A DNA stretch of 64,000 nucleotides from Artocarpus heterophyllus (lineage: Eukaryota; Streptophyta; Magnoliopsida; Rosales; Moraceae): contig CM046345.1 of the NCBI GenBank assembly GCA_025403435.1, forward strand, positions 11,226,235 through 11,290,234. The letters run 5' to 3'. Of this stretch, positions 1 to 12,886 are shown piece by piece; within the stretch, counting starts at the first letter, position 1; each line of letters starts with the position of its first letter. The position numbers were made by a program, and so were the translations under genes. The notes under the pieces are model-generated. The model searched no databases and had not been told where the DNA came from. It worked only from the letters and a program-made list of their open reading frames with translations.

Positions 1-2957
1 CAGTAGAAAAACCACCTTCCCATCCTTAATGTGTTTGTAAACACATGGTTCATCCACGTTTTGTGAGAACCCATAAGTCTTGATCACTTGATCAAATCTT
101 ATGTTCTAAGAATGAGAAGCCTGCTTAAGTCCATAAATAGACTTTAGTAGCTTACAAACTTACCCTCTTGACCTGCGACCTTGAACCCGTCTGGTTGTTC
201 CATATAAATGGACTCATCAAGATAGCCATTTAGAAAAGCTGTCTTGACATCCATCTGCCAAATCTCGCAGTCGAAAGCGGTAGCTATTGACAAGAGAATC
301 TGGATGGACTTAAGCATGGCTATAGGCGAAAAGGTTTCCTCATAGTCGATTCCTTCTTTTTGCGTATAACCCTTAGCTACCAGTCTAGCCTTAAAGGTTT
401 CGACCTTTCCATCCACTCCTCTTTTCCTCTTGTAGAACCACTTACACCCTATGGGTTTTACCCCTTCGGGAAGATCCATAAGCTCCCAGAGCTGATTAGT
501 CTCCATAGACCAAATCTCTATGTTCATGGCCTCTGTCCAGACTCTTTTATCAACATCATCCATAGCTTCTGTGTAAGTATAAGGATCCCTGTCATGTTCA
601 TCCGGTTCAGCCAAGAAGACCTCCCCATTGAACATATACCTCTCAGGTTGACGCCCGATCCTCCCACTACGCCGAAGCCCCTGAGATTGTTATTCAGGTT
701 TGTTTGGTTTTTCTACACCGATCAGAATGGTTTCGTTCGGAACCTCCGAAGTGAACGGATCACCCCTTAACTCCTCAGCACCACTTTGCTTTGAGGTTTA
801 AAGTCGTCCATGTAACTTTCCTCAAGGAAAGTTGCATTAGTTGAAACCACGACTTTATTTTCCTTTGGGTTATAAGAATAACCCCCTTTAGTCCCTTTTG
901 GATATCCTACAAACATGCAAACTTCTGAACATGCTTCCAACTTATTTGGATCCTTAAACAGGACATGAGCCGGACATCCCCATATGCGAATATGGTTTAA
1001 GGATGTCTTCTTACTTGTCCACAACTCGTGAGGAGTTTTAGGGAACGATTTTGAAGGCACATTGTTCAAAAGATAACATGCGGTTTGTAGTGCATATCCC
1101 CAAAAGGATAAAGGCAATGATGAATAACTCATCATGGACCTAATCATGTCTAACAAAGTCTTATTCCTTCTCTCTGCTATGCCATTATATTGCGGAGTGC
1201 CCGGTGCAGTCAAATGGGATAAAATCCCATTTTCTAATAAGTGTCCCAAGAACTCATTCGAAAGGTATTCTCCACATCGATCGGATCGAAGTGGCTTTAT
1301 GGGTCTACCCAATTTCTTTTCCACTTCGGCCCGAAACTCCCGGAACTTGTCAAAAATTTCGCTTTTATGGTGCATCAAGTACACATACCTATATCTTAAG
1401 TAATCGTCAATAAAAGTGACGAAGTACTCATACCCTCCTCGCACCTGAATGTTCATCGGTCCGCAAACATCACTATGCACAAGTTTTAGAACCCCTTCCG
1501 CCCTATTGACCTTAGACACGAATGGTCTTTTGGTCATTTTACCCTCCAAACAAGACTCACATTGAGGTATAGATTTCACCTTTAAGTGACTTAAAGGTCC
1601 ATCCCTTACCAACCTTTGAATCCTATTCAGGTTAATATGGCCAAGGTGCAAATGCCAAAGATAAGTCTTATTAGAGTGATAAGTTTTAAGTCTTTTTGAG
1701 TCATTATCATTTATCTCAGCATTAAGCAATAAGTCCATCTTAGGTTTGATAAAATATAGATTATTTTGCATCCATCCAGAACAGATAAAAGATTTGTTTT
1801 TACGAATCACCACTTTTTCATTAAAGATACCACGTAGGAGTCTTTAAATAAAGAAGATACAGAAATTAAATTCCTTTTAAATTTAGAAACATAAAAACAA
1901 TCTCGCAAAATTAAATTCCTATAATTATCAAAATAAAGATGGACATCTCCCACTGCTTCTGCTGAGACCAAGGATCCATCGCCCATCTGAAGCGTTAAGT
2001 CTTCACACAGCAGGCTTCTTGTTTCTTTGAATCCCTATAGAGAAACACAAACATGATTAGTTGCACCGGAATCTATGACCCAGATGTCACTAGATTCCTC
2101 AACCAAACAAGTTTCTAAATATAGAAGATCACACCTACCTCCCTTGGAAAGGAAGTCCTTGCAATGCTTCTTTATATGCCCGACCTTACCATAGAAGAAG
2201 CACTTAAGCTTCTTTGGGTTCTTCTACTTCTTCTTCTTGCTCTTGGTAGCAGGAGGAATAGAAGACTTCCCACTCTTGGCCCGTTGCTTCTTTCCATTCC
2301 CAGAGTTAGGATTGGAACCAGAAGCAGCTACCATGTTGGCCTCACCATCAGCAGGAGACTCCTTGATCAACAGTTGAACTCCTATAACTGTTTCATCAAT
2401 TCTGTCAATGTCATATCCCTTTTATTGCTTAAATTAAAAGTAGCTCTAAACGGAATAAATTCCTTAGACAGAGTCTCAAAGACCATAGTTATCTGAGTTT
2501 CAGCATCGATGTCGGCTCCATTGGTTTGAGCCTCAACAAGGTAACCCATGACCAACATCATGTGCTCCTTTACAGATGTCCCTGGTCTCTGTCTACAGTT
2601 TAAGAGTTTCTGAAGCGCCCCTTGCTGCTTTGTTACGGCCTGGCCTCCAAACACGTCCTCAAGATTATCCAAGATCTGCTTCGTAGTCTCATAATCCTGA
2701 TGTTGAGCCTGCAACACGTTGTTCATGCTAGCCATAACATAGCAGTGGGCCTGATCATTAGCATCTTTCCAGCGATCGTACGCTTGGAATTGCTCATTAC
2801 TTGAGTCTCCTGTAGGCTCGGGAGGGAAAGGGGTTGTCAGTACATATTTCAGTTTCTCAAAGGATAGGACGATGTCTAGGTTCCGTTTTCAATCGTTATA
2901 ATTCTCACCGGTTAATTGGTTTTTGTCAAGTATCGATGATAAAGTGTTTTTAGACAT
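1..2957 (-). pseudogene. Degraded copia gag-pol (element A)
   Basis: Gag starts at the ATG at 2957-2955. An in-frame stop replaces a Trp codon at 2891-2889. A second stop in late gag, near 2382, replaces a Gln codon. Frame breaks occur near 1814 (one base lost in an A run) and near 777 (one base lost). Recognisable parts from right to left are gag, the integrase HHCC and catalytic core in the 767-1813 open frame, and the start of reverse transcriptase in 144-635 with the KARLVAKG and [12 protein letters not shown] motifs. The 3' part of RT and the RNase H lie outside the window. This is a dead copy, older than element C. Confidence 0.9.
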
Positions 2958-3923
2958 TTTCAATCTACAATAAAGAATCATATACCAAATATAAGCAAAC
3001 ATATATAATAATTTAGTAAGATAACACAATCATGTAAAATCATACAAATGTGTTTATGTGTCAAAACCTTGAAAATATCACAACCTTACAACGATAATTC
3101 CCAACTCAGAATTCAACAAGCTCCTAGGGGAGTCATGCCAAATTCAATCAGGAATACGGATCCCCTCCTGATTAATATATGTCATCCAGGACCCGTATGA
3201 TCCAGCATATACTAATAATCGTTTCTTTAACCATTAATTTTATTAACAGAGCTCCTAAGGGAGGTTAATAATAAAATTAACGTGAGTGTATAACCACCGT
3301 TTCAATATTTTATCCATGATTTATAATCACCACCTAGGGGTGTGCAACCATAAATCATACTAAAATACCTTATCCTTTCAGAGATCCAATCTGGTACATG
3401 ATAGAAATCCCTTCCTAGGGGTCGGGACCACCATGTTCTTCCTATGGATCAACAATGGAGGCCTTAGGTCCTCTCTTCGAAAACCTTCTCCCACTCAATC
3501 TTTTAAAGTCAAGGTTTTATTTTAAAATTATGCATGAACAATTTTAATATGAGCGGCACTCCCTATTCTATATGACATGTTATCAATATACATGGTAAAT
3601 CATATTATAATACAGACAAGCAAAGCAATCAAGCAAAGCTACAAGCAAAATAATAATAACCGTAATATTATGGTTCCACCCTAGAGAATAGAAAACTAAG
3701 ATTACAAGAGAATAATCGAGACATGTATCGATTCTTCATCCTTGAATCCTCAAGCTGTATCCTTCTTCATGTAATATCCATCTTCAAGTCTTCAATCCTG
3801 TATGAATCGAATACTTCATATTTCCGGTCATATCCAAATTTAATGTTTCTCAGAATCGTCTCAAAAATAAAATTAAAACTGCACCGGAAAAATTGCACCT
3901 TTTCTGGACACTTGGCAGCTCTC

Positions 3924-4129
3924 GGTCGGCAGGCCGATCTGGGTGATCGGCCTGCCGGTCATGCTTCATCGGCCTGCCGATCTGATACATCGGCCTGCCG
4001 ATCCATGAAAGTTTGGCCTGCCGGCAGAGCACCCCAATTTTTGCCCCACTGTCGGCGTGCCGGACCACACGTCCGGCCTGCCGATCTGTGACCATCAGCC
4101 TGCCGAACTGTGACGTCCGGCATGCCGAT
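3924..4129. repeat. GC-rich palindrome cluster in the leader of element A
   Basis: About eight copies of the imperfect palindrome TCGGCMKGCCGA lie in roughly 200 bp of otherwise AT-rich DNA. Several copies have lost CpG positions compared with element C. The cluster occupies the same place in the leader as those in elements B and C. Confidence 0.85.
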
Positions 4130-4619
4130 CGAGCAGTAATCCTTGTTTCCTGAAAATACAATTTTAATGCAATTCATCAATTTTATTTTCAACAATTCAA
4201 AAACATAAAATTAGAGACTCAGGAAATACCTGGAGGCGCCATCATCAATCTTCTAGATCCGTCTTCTCCGAATAATCATTTAATTACAAAATTCTTACAA
4301 ATTAAAAATTAAATAACAATTCCTAGATGGAGATGATAGTCCGCCATCAAATTACATGAAAAACCTAGATACACATTCTAATCTCTAAGGAACCATAACC
4401 GGTATGAATTAATCAATTAATAATTAATTAAACAAAGATTTAATCAACCATAATTAATTAATAAACATTCACCACATAATCCATGACAACATATATATTA
4501 TATAGAAACTTAGAGTGTCATCTCTCTATAAAATTAAATTCAAGCATAGGAGAGATTAAGATCACAAAATTTATGCATATAACATGATCACAAACTTGCA
4601 AATCTATGTAAAAACCATG

Positions 4620-4631
4620 GCTCTGATACCA
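4620..4631 (-). other. Primer binding site of element A
   Basis: On the minus strand this reads TGGTATCAGAGC, the standard match to the 3' end of plant initiator-Met tRNA. It lies two bases from the end of the 5' LTR. Confidence 0.85.
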
Positions 4632-6233
4632 ATTGTTGGAAACAAAGTGCGCAGCAGAATTTTAAAAAATTTTTATCAGAGTAATTTCCAAAACACAAGT
4701 TTGACATGTTATATGTATAAATTAAACAGATCTTACTAACCTCAGTATGCCGAAGAACCTCCGCGACCTGTGTAGAGAAGTAACGTTCCAGAAGAGCCTC
4801 AACCAACTGGTCTTCTTTGCTAAAATGTAATACGTTTTTGGAGACATTTTTATCAATAAAGAATTTATTCATTTATATATATACCAAATATTGTCCTCTT
4901 TACGTTCATATTTGTTGAATGTATGATAAGCAAACAGTAGTCTGAGACTGTCAGTCTAAACCTTAAGAGTTGGGCATATGATGGGATGATTATGCGGTAG
5001 ACACGACTCTTAAGGTGATGGTCTAAAATATATGATCCGCAATCGAGGGAATAAAGTTGGGCGCTTTATTCATGTAAAGATTGTTATGTTGTCTATATCC
5101 CTTTTGGGAGATGGTTTGTCTTAGCCATCGGAGTTGGACTCCGTGAATAGAAACATTGGCGCGTTGTCATAGGTGACGATGTGTTGGATCGGGACATAAA
5201 GTGAATTGATTTGGATTAATAATTCTGTCTTGTCAAATCGATTCACTTTAGACAATCATTTGTATTGTATCTTAATCCTGAGATGAATAATGGGCCCGTT
5301 GTCTCGACTTGTGTCTTTTGATGTACCAATGGGTGACTCCCACATCTCTATAGTGGCAAGCATGCCGGTACGTTGGAGGCATGACTCTTGGTAGCGTAGA
5401 CTTGTTATTCATAGATATGGAATCCATAGCTCCTCTTTAGGAGTAATGATATCCTCTTATATGCGTTGTCCTGTAATTGGAAAACTGGAGCGCTCAACCA
5501 TTTGGATACATAGGTGTAACCGAATGGTATACTATCTTTGGATGGTAAGTTTTCTAATGGTGAGACAATGGAACGTAAGATAAAAATAATCGGGAAGGTA
5601 AGACAGAACTTGTCCTTAAGCCGATTATGGATGATCATATGGGGATGCGATACACTATGATATGTCATGGAGACTTAGCTACTCGAGCTTCGTAATTCTA
5701 TAAAGTTCGAGAGTGCAGCTCCAAGCTTTTAGTGGAGTAGCGTTGGAGTTGATAATTGTGAAATGTATATCTGGGATATTGGGTTTCATAGTTATCATGA
5801 GCTTGAACTTTATAGGTCCATTTTGGTCCCCTTTGCTAGCTCACAAAATCCTGTAACGACACGGCGTGCTTTTCCAATAATTGGTGACTTATGTCGGATT
5901 TATCAGATTGGTTTAAAATTTATAAGAATCAAATAATTCATGTCTGTTTATCGGTTGAATTAATTATGTAAGAAATTAGTTCAAGATGAACTTGTTGAAT
6001 TATGGCGTTCGGATAATTCTTGTCTGTTTATCGGTTGTTTTAATTTTGGACAATTAGAACAAGATAAACTTGTAGAATTATTGTGAATTGATTTATTTTC
6101 TTAGAGATTATCTTGATAAAGTTTGTTTTGATCAGATATCTTTTTTATTGGGCTATTTGAATCAAAACTGAGACTTTATCCTTTAGAATCTCGGGTGGAA
6201 AATAAAAGATTCGCGGAGATTTTTTCTCGGCAG

Positions 6234-6311
6234 TTCGGCATGCCGAATGACGTGTTCGGCCTGCCGAACTGGCCAGTTCGGCCTGCCTATCTCACAGTTC
6301 GGCATGCCGAC
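6234..6311. promoter_or_regulatory. Four phased palindromes upstream of the LTR TATA box
   Basis: Four copies of TTCGGCMTGCCGAA-type palindromes start at 6234, 6255, 6277 and 6298, a spacing of 21-22 bp or two helical turns. The cluster ends about 120 bp upstream of the TATA box. It recurs in the 3' LTR at 22095-22172. A role as an enhancer or protein-binding array is inferred from position and phasing. Confidence 0.6.
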
Positions 6312-6429
6312 CGCGACAGCTAAGATTACGCGTTTTTCACGCGTATCTTATCAGATATTGATCCGAACTTGATTCAATTTCGATTTTTGAGACCTAATCT
6401 GATATGGACTGACCCCAAGGACCAATAGG

Positions 6430-6439
6430 TATAAAAAGG
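6430..6439 (+). promoter_or_regulatory. TATA box of the element C LTR promoter
   Basis: TATAAAAAGG lies about 400 bp before the LTR end, and a sharp drop in GC follows. Transcription would start about 30 bp downstream, near 6465, marking the U3/R boundary. Confidence 0.7.
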
Positions 6440-6832
6440 GAGTGAGTCTAATGATTTACTCAGATCAATTTGAGAGATTAAGAGTGATACTCTTCTAGTG
6501 AGCATCTAAAAACTCCCTGAGAGCTTTTGTTCACAAATCACGAACACTAGCTTTGGGTTCTCTCTATTGGTTGGAAGGAGAGTCACCGGTGGAAGAGCTG
6601 TACGTGTGAGCCCACACTCACTCCGGTTGTGGATAGAGAATAGCAAAGAAGACCAGTTGGTTGAGGCTCTTCTGGAACGTTACTTCTCTACACAGGTCGC
6701 GGAGGTTCTTCGGCATACTGAGGTTAGTAAGATCTGTTTAATTTATACATATAACATGTCAAACTTGTGTTTTGGAAAATACTCTGATGAAAAATTTTTT
6801 AAAATTCCGCTGCGCACTTTGTTTCCAACAAT

Positions 6833-6844
6833 TGGTATCAGAGC
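6833..6844 (+). other. Primer binding site of element C
   Basis: TGGTATCAGAGC, complementary to initiator-Met tRNA, lies two bases after the 5' LTR. Confidence 0.9.
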
Positions 6845-7334
6845 CGAGGTTTTTACATAAATTTGCAAGTTTGTGATCATGTTATATGCATAAATTTTGT
6901 GATCTTAATCTCTCCAATGCTTGAATTAAATTTTATAGAGAGATGGCACTCTATGTTTCTATATAATATATATGTTGTCATGGATTATATGGTGAATATT
7001 TATTAATTAATTATGGTTGATTAAATTGTTGTTTAATTATTTATTAATTAATCAATACCGGTTATGGTTCCTTAGAGGTTAGAATGTGTATCTAGGTTTT
7101 TCATGTAATTAGATGGCGGACTATCATCTCCGTCTAGGAATAATTATTTAATTTGTAAGAATTTTGTAATTAAATAATTATTCGGAGAAGACGGAACGAG
7201 AAGTCGGATCTTGAAGATAGATGATGGCGCCTCCAGGTATTTCCTGAGTCTCTAATTTTATGTTTTTGAATTGTTGAAAATAAAATTGATGAATTGCATT
7301 AAAATTGTATTTTCTGGATTGAGGGTTTTCTGCT

Positions 7335-7518
7335 CGGTCGGCATGCCGGACCTCACAGTTCGGCAGGCCGAAGGTCACAGATCGGCAGGCCGGACGCATG
7401 GTCCGGCAGGCCGACAGTGGGGCAGAAATTTTGGTGCTCTGCCGGCAGGCCGAACCTTCATGTTCGGCAGGCCGAACCACCATGATCGGCAGACCGATCA
7501 CCCAGATCGGCCTGCCGA
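7335..7518. repeat. Eight-copy palindrome array in the leader of element C
   Basis: Copies are centred near 7342, 7365, 7388, 7407, 7447, 7469, 7491 and 7511. Most are about 22 bp apart, with one double-length gap. The core is CGGCAGGCCG with A/T/C flanks. The array is transcribed as part of the untranslated leader, so it could act in DNA or RNA. It is the most GC-rich segment of the element. Confidence 0.85.
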
Positions 7519-8486
7519 CCGAGAGCTGCCAGGCGTCCAGAAAAGGTGCGATTTTTTAGTGCAGTTTTAATTTTATTTTTGGGACGATTCTGAGAAACAT
7601 TAAATTTGGATATGACCGGAAATATGAAGTGTTCGATCCATACGGGATTGAGGACTTGAAGATGGATATTACATGAAGAAGGATACAGCTTAAGGATTCA
7701 AGGATGAAGAATCGATAAATGTCTCGATTATTCTCTTGTAATCTTATTTTTTCTATTCTCTAGGGTGGAACCATAATATTACGGTTATTATTATTATGCT
7801 TGTAGCTTTGCTTGATTGCTTTGCTTGTCTGCATTATAATATGATTTACCATGTATATTGATAACATGTCATATAGAATAGGGAGTGCCGCTCATATTAA
7901 AATTGTTCATGCATAATTTTAAAATAAAACCTTGACTTCAAAAGATTGAGTGGGAGAAGGTTTTCGAAGAGAGAACCTAAGGCCTCCATCGTTGGTCCAT
8001 AGGAAGAACATGATGGTCCCAACCCCTAGGAAGGGATTTCTATCATGTACCAGATTGGATCTCTGAAAGGATAAGGTATTTTAGTATGATTTATGGTTGC
8101 ACACCCCTAGGTGGTGATTATAAATCATGGATAAAATATTAAAACGGTGGTTATACACTCACGTTAACTTTATTATTAACCTCCCCTAGGAGCTCTGTTA
8201 ATAAAATTAATGGCCAAAGAAACGATTATTAGTATATGCTGGATCATACGGGTCCTGGATGGCATATATTAATCAGGAGGGGATCCGTGTTCCTGATTGA
8301 ATTTGGCATGACTCCCCTAGGAGCTTGTTGAATTCTGAGTTGGGAATTATCGTTGTAAGGTTGTGACATTTTCAAGGTTTTGACACATAAACACATTTGT
8401 ATGATTTTACATGATTGTGTTAACTTACTAAATTATTATATATGTTTGCTTATGTTTGGTATATGATTCTTTATTGTAGATTGAAA

Positions 8487-9433
8487 ATGTCTAAAAACGC
8501 TTTATCATCGATACTTGACAAAAACCAATTGACCGGTGAGAACTATAATGATTGGAAACGGAACCTGGACATCGTCCTTTCCTTTGAGAAACTGAAATAT
8601 GTTCTGACAACTCCTTGTCCTCCCGAGCCTACGGGAGACTCAAGTAATGAGCAATTCCAAGCGTACGAACGCTGGAAAGATGCTAATGATCAGGCCCGCT
8701 GCTATGTTATGGCTAGCATGAATAACGTGCTGCAGGCTCAACATCAGGATTATGAGACTGCGAAGCAGATCTTGGATAATCTTGAGGACATGTTTGGAGG
8801 CCAGGCCATAACAAAGCGGCAAGGGGCGCTTCGGAAACTCTTAAACTGTAGACAGAGACCGGGGACATCTGTAAAGGAGCACATGATGTTGGTCATGGGT
8901 TACCTCGCTGAGGCTCAAACCAATGGAGCCGACATCGATGCTGAAACTCAGATGACTATGGTCTTTGAGACTCTGTCTAAGGAATTTATTCCGTTTAGAG
9001 CTACTTTTAATCTAAGCAATAGACGGGATATGACCTTGACAGAACTGATGAAACAGTTACAAGAGTTTGAACTGCTGATCAGGGAGTCTCCTGCTGGTGG
9101 AGAGGCCAATATGGTAGCTGCTTCTGGTTCCAATCCTAACTCTGGGAATGGAAAGAAACAACGGGCCAAGAGTGGGAAGTCTTCTATTCCTATTGCTACC
9201 AAGAGCAAGAAGAAGAAGAAGAAGAACCCAAAGAAGCTTAAGTGCTTCTTTTGTGGTAAGGTCGGGCATATAAAGAAGCATTGCAAGGACTTCCTTTCCA
9301 AGGGAGGTAGGTGTGATCTTCTATATTTAGAAACTTGTTTGGTTGAGGAATCCAGTGACATTTGGGTCATAGATTCTGGTGCAACTAATCATGTTTGTGT
9401 TTCTCTGCAGGGATTCAAAGAAACGAGAAGTCT
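8487..9433 (+). CDS. Copia gag-pol, 5' part (Gag and start of protease), interrupted by element D
   Basis: The start is the ATG at 8487 (MSKNALSSIL...), matching the Gag start of the sister elements A and B. An upstream in-frame ATG at 8442 gives a hydrophobic extension that is not conserved in intact form. Residues 1-240 are a copia-type Gag with the WKRNLDIVL segment. A lysine-rich linker leads to a CCHC zinc knuckle (C252-x2-C-x4-H-x4-C265). The aspartic protease motif DSGATNH starts at residue 296. The frame runs into element D at 9433. Removing D and one TSD copy restores an open frame with the segment at 17635, giving about 1317 codons in total. The insertion therefore hit a gene that was otherwise intact. 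Confidence 0.9.
9429..9433. repeat. Target site duplication of element D, left copy
   Basis: AGTCT, repeated exactly at 17630-17634 on the other side of element D. The matching site is uninterrupted in element B near 29410, which shows the pre-insertion sequence. Confidence 0.95.
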
Positions 9434-11399
9434 TGTGACACCCGTTATTCTCCTAACGGGTATTGAGGTAATTAAATTAATTTTTAATGTATAAAAAAAA
9501 ATTGCTTCATTTAAATTTATTTTATAATATTTATTTTTATCTATTTTTAAATTTTCTAAAATTCTCATATATTTATTTAGTATGATTACTAAAAAGCCTT
9601 AGAACTTCTAATAAATCTCAAAAATGTCATATTGGCATTATGTGTGTTAAAGTCTTTAGATGAGACATAAGGATATCTTTTCCAACTACTCTTGACCCTC
9701 ATTTTCTTTATTTCCTCCGTGACATGCTTCAACATGTCTCCTCTATAATTGTTTCTATCACTTCTCTTCAAAGACTTCATCTTTTCTTCCTTTCTCTTCC
9801 ACGGTTCCCACACTCTTCTTCTCATTTCTTTGCTGAAGCAAAATACTTAGAGAACTTCTTCAAGGCAGCCATAAAAATCAGCCACCATCACCTCCATTTG
9901 AGCAAGAATTTCAGTCATACCGAACTAAAGGAACCTGTTTTGAAGCCATTTCAAGCTTCCAACTAACCATAATCCGAGGTTAGAATCTTATGAACAAATT
10001 TAGTCTTTCATTTATAAATTTTCTTTTATACTAAAGGATTATTCAAATTTGCGTTCTTAAACCTAAGTATATGTTTGTTGCTATTTTGGAGCATATGTAT
10101 GAAGTCTAAGTGTATATGCCCTAGACATAAAATTTATATTGTTAAACTTTATAATACCTCTATGGGCAGTGGTTATTTCTTGAAATTCTAAGATTAAATT
10201 AAAATAAATTTTATGAATGTAGTTGTATGTTGTGCTTTAGTTTTAATTGTCCTTATGCACGCCTTAGGATCAAGGGAGTATGGAGCTAACGTTAATTGAT
10301 TCCAGGATTAAGAGACTGTTGATAAGCTTAAAAGGTAGGGATTCTATTACTCATTTTTTGTGAGGTTTTTATAGAATTAAAATTGATTGTTTTGCCGCAA
10401 TATATATATATCTATGTTGAACTGATATTATATGATTATCACATATGAAACTATGACATGGACTCGTCTTGTATTGTACGGCGAGGAACATAATGAATTG
10501 ACACATGTTATAAATTGAGAAGCATGGTTAGGAAAACTAACTCTATTGATAATGATTCAATATAGAGAAATTGTGAGACATGAAGAGGGCGACGGTTACG
10601 TCCTTGGGCATGAATACCCTAAAAGGTAAAATAGGGGGAAGGCGATGACGCTTCCTTGGGTTGAAAGTCCCAAAACACACTGTACAGGAATCGACTTGGT
10701 GAGGACTCGGGGCTTGATGTCCCCTCACCGGAACACCCTTGGAATGTTTATAGGGTGATCAAGTGCGCCCATTTGGGTTTCGATGAGTTGAGTGATACTC
10801 AATTTAATATGGATACCTAGGAACAATGATGATTGTTAATATTTGTATAAATGTGTAATTATGACACTTGGTAATGATTAACTACGGTATCCATAAGATG
10901 TGATCATAATAAACCTCATAATCTGGAATATGATGTAACTTACTAACCATGCAGATTTTAATGTGGTAATGATAGAGGTGAGTAATGGCTTTCTCTACTG
11001 AGCATAGTGTTGCTCATACCCTTATGTTTATATCTTTTCAGGACTCACTAAGTGTGAGGTGGCTACGAGAAATATAGTTGAGGAAGCGATGTAACTATAT
11101 TACATTGGGACTGCTCAATTGTAAAGAATGTTCTTCATGATAATGTAAGCATCAATTGTTACTTTCTGTGACTGTAATTATAATGTGTTGAGGGTTAAAA
11201 TGATGATGACAACAGTTTATATTATTAAATTTAAGGTGCTACATTAAAACTGTGGTTTATTTGTCGTTTATATTTTTATTTTTGAGTTGAGAGTTTTCAT
11301 TTAAGTCCCGGGCAAATTTTATTTTTAAGGTTTTACTTTTATTATTTATTTTTATTTTATCTCATTAAAAACTGTTAACCCCCATATAGGGGCGTTACA
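9434..11399 (+). repeat. 5' LTR of element D
   Basis: 1966 bp, starting TGTGACACCC and ending GGGCGTTACA. It contains no coding sequence I would call. The short ORFs in it are repeated identically in the 3' LTR. Confidence 0.95.
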
Positions 11400-11406
11400 G
11401 AATTTT

Positions 11407-11419
11407 TGGTATCAGAGCC
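11407..11419 (+). other. Primer binding site of element D
   Basis: TGGTATCAGAGCC lies seven bases after the 5' LTR and matches initiator-Met tRNA. Confidence 0.9.
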
Positions 11420-12886
11420 TAGGTTCGGTTAACCTAGGGAGTGTAGCACCACTTTAAAAAAATATTTTTGAGATGGTTTTGAAGCTGAATTTTCATTGTC
11501 ATCATCAAAATGAACCTTCACATTGATTTATACAGTCTAGAAGGATGTAACATGGAAAGGCCATAGAATGAAAATATCAATAGTTATATGAGTACAATAA
11601 TTATATAGAAGGAAAGTATTAATAGTTATAAGGGAATGATAATTATATGGAATGAGTTTATAAGTAGAATGCTTATGAGAGATTCGTATAATATTTGGAC
11701 CTATAAGCATATCTAATTCGTATAAACGATGAGAAATTCGTATAGATACGAGGATTTAAAAGCCTTTTGTCTCGTGAAAAACAATAAGAAATATAAGGCT
11801 TGATTTATTGATTTTAAAGTTTGACATAGATATGCCAAATTTTTCGTAATTGATTCAAACCTAAGTAATGATTATGTGTGGATTCGATGGAGCACATAAG
11901 TGTCAATGTCTTTTCTTAAAAGTTCTATATATTCGAGGAATATGATATAAGTTGGGAATCATGGTATTGAATCTTGAGAGAGATAAATGTTAGACTTTTG
12001 GTCTGTTGAGACTGTGTAAAGTCTAGAATGCATGAATCTCAAAATTGGAATATTTCGTTACGTACATTGTATTTAAGTGTATCAGTGAATCTTTTGGTTA
12101 CCTAAGGTTTTGTTATATGAGGAAATTATATATTGTATGAGTAGAATTGTGGGGATTGTAGATGTTCTTAAGTAGTAACATCTAGTGTCTTTGTTCATTG
12201 ATATGGTCTACGTTGAAAGGCGTAAATCGTATTGATTTCAAGGTTAGTCATATTCTAAACCCTTGGTAGCAATGATGATGAATCCATTGATAGATGTTAA
12301 GTATTATGAATAACATATGGGTGTATGTATTGTTCAATAAGGTTTTGATTAAAACAAAATTATTCGAATTGCTGGAAGATTATGTTGTTATGAAATGATT
12401 TTAAATATCATTCAGGAAGATCCTTGTTGTCGTTAAATTAGATTTGTTGTTTATAGTTAACTTTATCTATAGTGGACTTTGAATTGGGTTTAAGATTTAT
12501 ACAAATTGGTTTTCAATTTTATGTTTGTTATTTAACTCGTTCTAAATGTGTTAAGGCCCGAAGCAACCTGACCATTTTCAACTAAGAACATTTGGGCCTA
12601 GTTTAAATCTTAAATCAGTTTGATTCACACTGTCTCTCCCACGTGGTTTCTATACGTGTCATATACAGTGGTTTAATCATTGTTTACAAATACGTTTACT
12701 GTGCATAGGAGCTTATTTCTCCGAGTTCACTTTTTCTCTCTTAATTTGTTATTTTCTCTCTAAATCGCAAATCCTCTTCTTTTTCATTAGAAATTCTTCT
12801 TTTCCTCTAAAAGAAGAAGGAATTCTAGGATTCTGCAATTTACTATCTTAATTTTTCCTTTCTATTTACTCTTCTTTCATCTCATC
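11420..12886 (+). other. Leader region of element D, no gene seen
   Basis: AT-rich sequence with many stops in all frames. No Gag-like or RT-like segment is recognisable. It probably holds the packaging signal and leader of the element transcript. Confidence 0.5.

Larger units (their letters stand above)
1..4821 (-). mobile_element. Ty1/copia element A, left part (gag-pol, leader, first 188 bp of 5' LTR)
   Basis: A minus-strand copia element that continues beyond the window start, where the sequence lies inside reverse transcriptase. It is colinear with element B at an almost constant offset (position 1 matches about 27402; the LTR edge 4634 matches 32039), so no large indel separates them. 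Its 5' LTR begins with TGTTGG at 4634 (read on plus) and stops at 4821, where element C begins. The LTR resumes at 22693 with no base lost or duplicated. The internal region holds a degraded gag-pol and a leader of about 1.65 kb. Confidence 0.9.
4822..6830 (+). repeat. 5' LTR of element C
   Basis: 2009 bp, matching the 3' LTR at 20656-22692 except that the first 27 bases are missing. It ends in CCAACA just before the primer binding site. It carries the palindrome cluster at 6234-6311 and a TATA box at 6430. Confidence 0.92.

Noticed and set aside
7335..7518. Palindrome array as a CRISPR array
   Set aside because: Units are only 14 bp and palindromic, with near-constant 8-10-bp gaps and no spacers, in a plant retrotransposon leader.
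8442..8486. Upstream in-frame ATG extending Gag by 15 residues
   Set aside because: The extension is hydrophobic and not kept as a Gag start in the sister elements. The MSKNAL start fits the family.
9724..9966. 80-codon ORF in the D LTR, repeated at 15954-16196
   Set aside because: It has no recognisable domain and sits in LTR DNA. The two copies agree only because the LTRs do.
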